Positions 48,455 to 56,898 of a stretch of DNA of 64,000 bases are shown here, piece by piece. The stretch's first letter is position 1. Every line of letters starts with the position of its first letter. This DNA is from Pseudoscleropodium purum (Eukaryota > Streptophyta > Bryopsida > Hypnales > Brachytheciaceae), in assembly GCA_963969395.1 (NCBI GenBank), contig OZ017795.1, positions 14,260,001-14,324,000 of the forward strand, in the 5' to 3' direction. Both the position numbers and the translations under genes were made by a program. A model generated the notes under the pieces. It worked only from the letters and a program-made list of their open reading frames with translations. It made no database searches and had not been told where the DNA came from.

Positions 48455-49323
48455 ATGATGACTCCAAAACTTCTGAGAAATTCCCCGCCACCGCGTCTGA
48501 AGGTGGACAGGAGTGTGACAAACCAGCTCTAGAAGAAAGGGCAGGGAACACGTCTAGTGCTGGCCCGTCTCAGGTAGCGACTCTGAAGTTGTTTCTTTTC
48601 CTTGAGGTTCAGGGAACTCTACTCTTCTATGAGCCCCTCATTTTAAAAGGGAAAAGTATGCATCAGAGGTCGCAAGTAGGAGCTCGACCAGGTCTTCAAG
48701 AGTTCATCAAATTCTGTAAGGGTCAGGACATTTAGATCGTTTATTGGTCGCATATACCCAAGAAGACTCTTGAGCAGCGTCTTCATAATCTGAAATGGAA
48801 GGCACCGGATATCGGAGACGATTACCTGGCTTTTGGATAGGAGTACTGTAACGAGAGTGCTTATCGAGACCCTTAGAATCCCACACGACCAATTTTTCTG
48901 AAGCGTCTCGCAAAGATTCTCGGGTCATCCTCCTTGTACGATAATGGGGCCACGATCAACAACTCATTGATCGTGGATCACGAGCCCTGTCGGAACGTTT
49001 TGAATCTGCCATATAGTGTGATTCATCCACCCCTGGTTACTATGTATTCGGAGAGTTCGCTAAAGGGTGGAAAACTACCTTATCTCCAGGCGACGCTCAT
49101 CCCATTCATTGAACGGTTCTTGTCTTCGGGACTCACGGTCCCAGAGTTCTGTCAAAAGAACTCTTCAGTTGGGAGTGCACGATGTATACCGGGCTCTCCT
49201 CTTCATAATCAGTTCGTGAATGTGACACCGCCATATCAAAAGGGATTTGAGGTGCCATATTCACTAGAGGAGCTGCAGGCCATGGGAATTCCTAGCCCAC
49301 GGGACCTAATGGAGGAGGCGTAG
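48455..49323 (+). other. FCP1/HAD-like domain 1, catalytic motif lost
   Basis: After a short acidic lead, 'LFLFLEVQGTLLFYEPL' stands where HAD/FCP1 phosphatases have the DxDx[TV] loop; here it is E-V-Q-G-T. Then 'RPGLQEFIKFCKGQDI', TAG, 'IVYWSHIPKKTLEQRL', 'IFLKRLAKILG', 'NNSLIVDHEPCRNVLNLPYS' (the family D-D becomes D-H) and 'FLSSGLTVPEFCQKN'. The order matches plant FCP1-homology HAD proteins. Stops at 48,733, 48,838 and 48,874 are all TAG. Even if repaired, the catalytic aspartates are absent, so at best a pseudophosphatase. Confidence 0.6.
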
Positions 49324-49774
49324 TGTATCGGTTGCCAACCGACACATATTTTTGTAGATTGTATATATTCTCTATAGATAAAGGAGGACGTCTAGAGACT
49401 ACATCTTTTGTGTACATTATTTTCTTTTGTATTGATTAAACAATTTTTTTGTAATGAAGGCATTTCAGTCCGATTTTTCCTAAAGCTTGCGCATGGGACA
49501 CTCACTCTCAAAGCATTCAAATGTTTTCTTTGAGAGTTCCAGCATTAGGTCTTGGTCATTCTAATCAAGTGATCGCAATAATGTAGGTGCAGGCATTCAC
49601 TCATCTGTGCACAATCTATCTGGCACCTTTTGTTTGTTTCTCAATATGAATTATTGGTTGCTATCTTGTGTCAGGCCGCAGTATCGGCTGCCAGCCGATA
49701 TCAACTGGCTTGTCTTCTTTCAATGGATGTTGATGTTGTATAATCTTGTAGCTACTAACTCATGTTCTGTTCAG

Positions 49775-50425
49775 GAGTCCAACGTGGGCCATCCACAGTC
49801 GTTCAAAAAATGTGTGGTTCTATACGTCACGGGACTACTTTGTTATCTCGACCCAAATATCGAGGTGGACAAGTCGGACCCGCACAGAAATGTCATTAAA
49901 AGGCCAGGGCTAGTTGCAATGTTCATGACACTGTTTGAAAAGTTCCACGTAGGAATTTGGTCCAGGATGCCAATAGTTGATCTTAGGCCTCTGCTTGCGC
50001 ACTTGCTTCCAAAACATGTCAGAGACAACTTAGCGTTCGTTTATGGCAGAGAGTACTGTGTAGATAGCTAGAATTTCCCGTGATGCTACAAAATACTCTC
50101 AATACTTCACACTAAGAGACCATCCAGGATGACATGCTTTATGGACCAAGTGCTCATGGTCGATGTGTGCCCGCTTTTACTCAGGAGGGCGCCGGATCCA
50201 GCGTGCTATATTCCGCTACCATTTACGGGGGATCTCAATTTCCCGAATATTAGTAGAGTTATTCCGAACATTTCAACGGATATTATTCCATTCATTTATC
50301 CCATGCACAAGCATGAGTCAGTCTCAGAATACATGAAAGGCGCAATCAGACCGGGACAATTACACTATGAGGTTACACAGTCAATCAAGTACGGGAAGCC
50401 AAACTGGAATGGGATATTCTGGTGA
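49775..50425 (+). pseudogene. FCP1/HAD-like domain 2 fragment, catalytic motif lost
   Basis: Begins after a 'tactaac…ttctgttcag' branch-point and acceptor pair, with a palindrome (49,682-49,700) upstream of it in the presumed intron. 'KKCVVLYVTGLLCYLDPNIE' aligns with the HAD entry (first Asp replaced by Tyr). Then 'HVGIWSRMPIVDLRPLLAHL' and 'NLAFVYGREYCVDS', a stop at 50,069-50,071, and a likely continuation from about 50,129 ('LMVDVCPLLLRRAPDPACYI' … 'SVSEYMKGAIRPGQL') to TGA 50,423. A palindrome follows 15 bp after that stop. It may be a second domain of the upstream gene or a separate gene. Confidence 0.5.
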
Positions 50426-50667
50426 TTTGCCCTACATGGTGTCGGCCGCCAACTAATACCCTTGCAGAGTGGAATCGGGAGGGGATTCAATACCTTCCAA
50501 TCTCATCCCCTTTACCTTATTCACAAATTTGAACTGCTTTATTGTCAACGCCAGTCTTATCGAATCGACTGCCTCTTCACTTCAAGACCTGTTCTCTGGA
50601 GTTTTCTGGGGGGGATATCAGCTACCAGCTGATACGAGCAATTCAGTTCATTGGATCGGATGGACTC

Positions 50668-50682
50668 AGGGTTTAGGGTTTA
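50668..50682 (+). promoter_or_regulatory. Telo-box-like motif
   Basis: 'agggtttagggttta', 34 bp after the palindrome at 50,616-50,634. It shows the same pairing of telomere word and palindrome as near 43,456. Confidence 0.5.
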
Positions 50683-51022
50683 AGGAAGAGCATTCGTTGC
50701 TCTTCATCTTACAGATGGCTGCCATAGTCGATTTTCATAGTTTACGTAGTGCAAACACTTTCATAGATCTAGATGCTTTAGAGAATGATGTTAGGAATCG
50801 ATTGGCAGTATCAGGCGCCAGCCGATACTTTGTTCCAAATTTGGACACAACATAGGAGCTTATGAAATTATTGATTTAACTACTAATTGTAGGCTCTGAA
50901 CTCTATCATTGGCCGTGTGTTGTGGTACTTTGGTTTGTTTAGTGGTTGCATCCATTTCTGTTCATTGCTTATGACACACAAATCTATGCATTCGACTATA
51001 TTGGCTGACGGCCGATTTTTTT

Positions 51023-51057
51023 CTGGACTATGGATTTGTCCATAATTAGTTAAATAT
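51023..51057 (-). repeat. Right terminal inverted repeat
   Basis: 35 bp, the reverse complement of the left arm without its 19-bp duplication. The last palindrome copy (50,999-51,017) ends only 5 bp inside it. Confidence 0.8.
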
Positions 51058-51657
51058 CAGTTATTTAGTTACCACTTGAAATGTTAGGGTGTGTGAATCC
51101 CCCAAGGTTAATACTTATAAAGATTTTCTTAACATTGTAGTTAATGAATGGATGTAAAGATTATATATAAAGCCAAATGCTTTGAATTCTACAAAAATTC
51201 AAGTAAAAATATAAATAAATGATATTTTGTATTATACTTACTACAACCTTTTTTATCACATGATTGCCCATTGAAATTATTGGTCTTCAAAAGCTTCCAA
51301 AAGCTATAATTTGCATAATTCTTAAGTGATTAATGGTTTGATCATCAATAATTCAAGACATACAATATACATTTTCTTTCTTAAATTGTTGGAAGACAAA
51401 ACTTCACGTCTGATTTGGAAGGGCTAATGATGGAAGTGTACATTGAGAAGTATAAGGTTGTAAGCACCTTAAACTTCAAATGGATTGAGATATATCTACT
51501 CTACCATTTTGGGACAATATACTTCAATAAGTCATTGAAGCAAACAATTGTATGCGTTCATTTCTAAAGAAAATAATATTTATAAACTCATCCTCTGCCC
51601 TTACTTCAAGGTAGATGAGTGTAGAATTAGGAGGATTATGGTTTGGAATTACTACGG

Positions 51658-52422
51658 TGACTCCCAAAAGTAGTTGTCCATCCTAAAAATCGCTCTCAAA
51701 AATTGAGAAATTAGAATTATGAAGTGAAATTTGGACATGCTGTACAAAAAGGATTCAACCCTCATATGTAATTTCACTTGAAAAGGACTATATTTAGACA
51801 ATTTATTATTTGCATGAATTTTTGATAGAATTTTTTTTTGTAAGAAGTCAAAATGTCTCATTTCTTTTTATAGGAAGAATGTACATCTTGACTAAATTCA
51901 TATGTTACAAGTTTCATGAATTTTGGATTTTTATTGATTTAGATTTAAATCATTTAATTGATTGAAATTTGACCCCCCAACTTTTATTTTTTTATTTTTT
52001 ACTTTATAAATTGCAAAAACATATTTTTGATATATATAATCATTTGATGTAATTTTGAATTTTTTTTTATAATTTATAGACTGAAAAATTTTAAAATTTA
52101 AATTGGGGGGTCAAATTTCAATCAATTAAATCTCAATCAATAAAATCCCAAAATTTATGAAACTTATAACATTTGAATCTATTCAACATGCACATTATTC
52201 CTAAAAAAAAAATGGGACATTTTGACTTTTCACAAAAAATTTCTTATTCCATCAAAAATTCATGCAAATAATAAATTGTTTAAATATAATTCATTTTAAG
52301 TAAAATTACATATGAGGGTGGAATCCCTTTTGTATAACAACATGTCCAAATTTCACTTCATAATTCTAATGTCTCAATTTTTGAGAGCGATTTTGAGGGT
52401 GGACAACTACTTTTGGGAGTCA
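51658..52422. mobile_element. 765-bp foldback (MITE-like) element
   Basis: The two halves are near-complete inverted repeats: the outer ends TGACTCCCAAAAGTAG and CTACTTTTGGGAGTCA are exact, and pairing continues inward through 'aattgagaaatta', 'aaattgatt…gaccccccaa' / 'ttggggggtc' to a short AT-rich centre. No protein is encoded (the 69-codon frame crosses one arm). No target duplication is clear. It lies 600 bp outside the right end of the 12.7-kb element. Confidence 0.85.
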
Positions 52423-52680
52423 TTATAAACCTAATAAGGGTTGAAAGGTCATCATGTGGTTATCTTCCATATAAATGATCTATGTGGATTTGCAAAATTG
52501 GAAGATACATCTTTCTAAGTCTTCAATCATTATTTGAAGAATGATTGTGTGATTTATGTTTTTTGTCAATTTGTTAATCTCTTAATGTCCTACAGAAATC
52601 TACTAATGTATCTTGTATATCGATGGATATAATATGTAAATCTATAGATGTCATATCTAAATATCTAAATATAATTATGG

Positions 52681-52785
52681 AAATATTATGTAGATCTATA
52701 GAAATATTATGTAGATCTATAGAAATATTATGTAGATCTATGGAAATATTATCTAGATCTATGGAAATATTATGTACATCTATGG
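52681..52785. repeat. 21-bp minisatellite, five units
   Basis: Five head-to-tail units of 'aaatattatgtagatctatrg' (21 bp) with one to three differences, flanked by degenerate units over about 52,620-52,830. Because the unit is a multiple of three it gives an 86-codon minus frame with repeated ISIDLHN, which I regard as a by-product. Confidence 0.85.
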
Positions 52786-55700
52786 AAGATCTACAGGTAT
52801 AATTATTATATAGATCTATAGATATACTATACACATCTACGCATGTTTTGCAAAGTTAGAGAGATGATTTTGATGATCTTAAAACATTTGAAATAGAATT
52901 TCATTGCATAAAAGATATTACAAGATTGCCAACCATGATTGGCTTGGCAAAAGGACAAATTTAGTAACTACTTGACCACAATCAAGCTAATATTGATTAC
53001 CAGATTCATTAGTATGATTGACTTATAGGGTTAATTTTTCTAGGAATCAAGGTTTACTAGCGAATTTTTCATAAACACTGAAGTAGGCCATCTGCAAAAG
53101 TGTTGATTCTGTACACTCGTGGGCTAGAGAAGCATCTACAATTATTTCTAAAGTCTTACCTTGGTATCTATGTAACTTATTCTCCTAATTTAAAGAATCC
53201 CTGAACTTCAAGAAATTGAAGTTCGTGCCTCCATGATAATGGATCAATATTTGAAATCTTTTGAATTTAACTACCTTCTATGACATCTGTAGAAGGTAGT
53301 TGCAGAAGGTCGAATATCCTATTGATTATAGTCTATAGAAACAATATAGGAAGATTTAATCTATTTTATGAAGTTTTGTTCCAATAAACTGACTTGTTAT
53401 TTTCTAAATCCTAATAAACTACATTTGTCAAGTCACTCAGAAAATAATTATAAATTATTTCTATTGGAACAACTGCGATGTAATGATCTTTAAATTAGAC
53501 AATAAGTTAATAGACTAGTAACTTTCGATTTAGTTTTAGTTTAATTTTCAATTTTCAAAGAAACAAAATAGTACTTCCCTACAAATACATTAATATACAA
53601 TGCCATGGTCCGCAATTAACCTAGTCCACCATTAATTTTTGTTTTGGTTTGTGGCAACATCCCTTCTGTTTTTAAAATTTTAACTTTTTTTCATTTGAGA
53701 CAAAGTACCATTCACATTATGGAAAAACCATTGTAGTTCAGAAAATTCAACAACAATCTGTTCCAAAACTAAGTTAGTAACGATAATAGAGCATAAATAT
53801 GTCAGGTTCTAACAATGCTAATTAAACTAAAAACTAGTGACTCGAATCTATGATGAAATAGGATTCCCAAGTACCATAAAAGAGACTGGAATTTAGAATT
53901 CAACAACTCAATTTATGAATCAATGAGCCCACTTGAATGCAATATCATGGACAGAATGATACTTTTAATTCCTTCTAGTCAATCCTTGGATCATTAAGAA
54001 CTGCTGCCAAGGTATCTTGTGCGCACATTTTTGGTGAGATTTCAAATTCAAAATTAGTCTCTCTCTTACGCTCATGCCAAGTACCTCGTTGTCAATCATT
54101 CTCGCTCTTTTCCACTTGTACTACTTCCTTGTACCGGTCCTCCGTCTCTATGCTATGGCGATTCATTGAGGTGAAGATGTCTTGTTATAGAATGCGCTCA
54201 ACATTTTTATGGAAGAACATCAATATTGACGGTAGTTCATTAGCAAAAAGTGTGCTATACACATCTCGTGTTATAATACAAGATAGGTATTTACAATGTA
54301 TCAATTTCAATTAGAATCTTCAACTAGAAATTTTGCTAATTGGCATCTATTATTTTAGTAGTTTGCTTTTTGGGTTGTGTAGTTTAATTTGTGGTTTTCA
54401 TTGTTCTGCTAATAGAGCGCAATAGAGTTATGTGTATTGTATATTTATGTGACATAAGTTACCCATACAATATATTTAGATGACTTACTACAATGCTTGA
54501 GTTTTGCAATAGTATATACCTATGTGAGCTATGTAAATCATAGAAGTATATTGTAAATATATGTTATGTGTATGTGAGTATTGGTCGCTTGTATTACAGA
54601 GTCAATGTATAGCATATAGAGTACACCATATTATATATCTAACTAAAGATCTCTAGATGGATCTAGATTTCGTCATTTGAACTGTTCAATTGATTAGCCA
54701 TATTTTCAGAAAAGATCTTTTTGAAATACTCATATGGAAATCTCCAGATGATTGAGTGACATATTGTGAAATAATGTCTGTAGTTCAAAATTATCGTGTG
54801 TGTGGTCTCTCATCAAAATTGAATCAATCCTTCTCATCTAGAGATCTCTAAGTAGATGTGGCTTCTAACAAATTTTCTGCAAATATAATAAAGCATTACT
54901 AATGTTGTAATAGTAAAGATAAACAAACGGATCTTTGAATGAACTAGGTTTCGGAAATGCAAATCTTAAATGTCTAAGTTAGGTTTCAATTGGAGAACTC
55001 CAGATGTTTGTTAGATTGTATATGATATGTTCTTGATGAATTCACTTAGTTCTTCCTATATTATCAATATTGTATTTATTTTCAAACACCTGGAGAACTC
55101 CAATTGATGGCTCAATAATGAGCACCTACAAATTCATTTAAGTATAATTCTCACATTCTGTTAGGTGTGTTTTCTTCTCAGGTTATTTGTAAATTTACAA
55201 ATCTCATAGGAGTCTTTGGAAATTCCTAGAATAGTTCCAATTGATATCTTCAGTGAATGCAATGGCAATGAGTTAGTCCTATTTGTGGGTGAACAAGCCA
55301 CAATAGATGGATCTGGAAATTTGTCAAGTTGTCCTTAGCCATTCAACAATGGAAACGAAGTTAGGCTTTATCTTGCGGATTTTGGTGAAGTTGGTGGAGG
55401 ACTGGTTGTGGATGCTTGTCCCCAAGGCCAATGGCTTGGGGTGGACATTCATTTGGAGTCGGTTCCTTTGATTTTGTTAGTGTGCATTCTAATATCGATA
55501 CTGCAAATAGTATTCCTGTAGCCCCATCTCAAAGGGGTATTACGTTGCTATCGGATGTTCTTCAGAGAATGGTTATATGGAGAACAAGTAATGTTAAAAG
55601 AAGGTATGCCAACCTGAAGATGAATTTACCTCCATTTGTTTTACAAAAGGATTGGATTGGAATGGAAGTACATTTGCAAAATTCTAATGGTATAGTTCAG

Positions 55701-56432
55701 ATGATGGGTCGGATTATTTGTTGGAGATCAGAAGATTATTTTCAAGATGGTATACTTGGTGAGGTATATCTAGGTGTAACTATCTTAGATGTTTTCTTTG
55801 GAAATAAGGACGTGATCATGACTCATGCTCGGTGGCCATTGATTGACTGCTGGTTTTCTAGTGGACAATCATTAAAGGATACAATCAAGTATTTTGTTGC
55901 CATCCCCAATGCTTATGATCCTTTAGCTTATCTTGGAGGGAGGGAGAAAGTACCATATTGTTTTATAGTACAAAAGCCCAGTGCAAGTGTCAAAGAGCCG
56001 CTAGTTGTCTGCAAAAGTCACAAATTAGAGATTCATAAGGTTTGTTCTACTGTATGCTGCAATAGGTGGTGCTGCCAATTCTTTTCACATGAGGTGACAT
56101 TACTAGTAAGGCAGAGGTACTACTTGAAGGTGTTTGAGGACCAACATGAATATGGGATTGCGGCCGGCGGTCAAATTCATGATTTTGATGGGGACAAGAA
56201 TTGAAAAATCATTACATTGGAAGGTGTGGATGTTTGTATATCAGCTTGGTATCTCATTCACGGAATTTCAAAATCTACATATCATAATAATATGCTAAAG
56301 TATAAAGATGGCATTGTGACGAGGATGCATGGAAACAAGGGGGTTAAGGGACCTCGGATTGGAACCGTCCAAGTGGTTGGAACCATGAAAGCTATCATTA
56401 ATGAGAATACTAACCAAATGCCTCACTAGATG

Positions 56433-56437
56433 CGCGC
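56433..56437. repeat. Left target-site duplication CGCGC
   Basis: Five bases before TGTCGCAGC, repeated exactly at 59,740-59,744 after GCTGCGACA. Confidence 0.85.
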
Positions 56438-56710
56438 TGTCGCAGCTTAGAATTTTGATTTTCTTAGTATACACCCAAATAGGAACGGAAACTAGTAATT
56501 AGCTAACCGGATCCGATTAGGTGGGGAAGGAAAACTCAGAATTAGCACGGAACGTGAAGTAGTGGGCTTCTTGGATCTAATCCGGTTAGGAGTAACTAAC
56601 GACGGAAACGGAATGTAACACGGATTAGGTCTAGGACCGGATGATGATGATGAACCGGATTATGATGGTAAACCGGATTCATGATGACAAACCGGAAAGG
56701 GTCCAGGGAC

Positions 56711-56719
56711 TATAAAAGG
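56711..56719 (+). promoter_or_regulatory. TATA box of the insertion's ORF
   Basis: TATAAAAGG, about 190 bp upstream of the start codon at 56,899 and 273 bp inside the element's left end. It is followed by a GC-rich leader of about 150 nt. The best core promoter seen in the window. Confidence 0.65.
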
Positions 56720-56898
56720 AGGAGCTTTCACTGTTGCACCCCCTTTTAGAAACTCGACCTTGAGCGCACGGTTGAGTTTTTGTCGTTTGTGCGTCTGTGC
56801 GTTTGTGTTTTGTCTGTTCTGCTTCCGGTTGAGATCGGAGAGAGGAAGTGAGGAACGGGACGTGCGGCTAGGAGAGAGTGAGGTAGATGTGAGTGGGA

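Larger units (their letters stand above)
43770..49323 (+). pseudogene. Multidomain element gene: ParB-like, methyltransferase-like and FCP1/HAD-like parts
   Basis: Start ATG at 43,770 in a good context (gacgATGGCG). Exon 1 (29 nt) joins exon 2 in frame to give MASSDLATERKLTLLARLLG. Five introns can be set by GT-AG ends and phase: 43,799-44,132; 44,967-45,080; 45,561-45,672; 46,987-47,095; 48,218-48,454. Domain order: unknown N-terminus with a basic segment (PSKPKRKAKARDD); ParB/sulfiredoxin-like region with 'HWYIIGGQHTVTACRELAE'; a long middle part; a C-terminal 'DATVINIWGGGNIMEIALRN' resembling motif I of beta-class methyltransferases; a Ser/Glu/Arg-rich disordered stretch; and an FCP1/HAD-like domain. 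In-frame stops at 44539, 46615, 46861, 47570, 47858, 48733, 48838 and 48874, plus a frameshift near 44,690, make it a pseudogene. Domain assignments are from wording only, without a search. Confidence 0.65.
38608..51017. repeat. Dispersed 19-bp palindrome family TATCGGCTGSCAGCCGATA
   Basis: Nine-base arms around one central base (S = G or C, which gives the orientation). Copies start at 38608, 38949, 39034, 41838, 42191, 42608, 42673, 43440, 43816, 43898, 43955, 44047, 45020, 45612, 47041, 47974, 48362, 49326, 49682, 50440, 50616, 50809 and 50999. Several are exact (42608, 43816, 45612, 49682); most differ at one to four sites. Half-sites (CAGCCGAYA) cluster at 43,597-43,750, and weaker relatives occur at 38,471 and 38,763. 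None was seen outside 38.4-51.0 kb. Copies lie in introns, in UTR-like sequence next to stop codons (39,034; 49,326; 50,440) and upstream of both start codons. There is no regular spacing, so it is not a tandem array. Confidence 0.9.
38371..51057. mobile_element. 12.7-kb TIR-bounded element with palindrome-bearing introns
   Basis: The two ends are inverted repeats. 38,371-38,392 is identical over 22 bp to the reverse complement of 51,036-51,057, and 38,401-38,423 matches the rest of the right arm at 22 of 23 positions. The left arm differs only by an internal 19-bp duplication. Everything between is less AT-rich than the flanks and holds two divergent multi-exon genes, a further HAD-like fragment and all copies in the window of the 19-bp palindrome TATCGGCTGSCAGCCGATA. 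Because the outermost bases (…ATATTTAAC / GTTAAATAT…) are themselves palindromic and AT-rich, I cannot fix the exact edge or the target duplication. All genes carry stops or frameshifts, so this copy is dead or needs help from elsewhere. The DUF7869-type protein is the best candidate for the mobilising enzyme. Confidence 0.7.
51058..54640. other. Spacer apart from the foldback and minisatellite
   Basis: AT-rich sequence between the two DUF7869 elements. No gene is recognised. The 61-codon frame at 54,129 is unsupported. Confidence 0.45.

Noticed and set aside
50469..50855. 128-codon plus frame with two palindromes
   Set aside because: Its translation is unrelated to the HAD-like fragment upstream; the palindromes at 50,616 and 50,809 help keep it open. 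It starts right after a stop-proximal palindrome and looks like 3' flank.
38608..51017. CRISPR array
   Set aside because: The palindromes have no regular spacing, lie in introns and UTRs of a plant element, and have no associated cas genes.
52574..52834. 86-codon ORF with ISIDLHN repeats
   Set aside because: Explained by the 21-bp minisatellite, whose length is a multiple of three.
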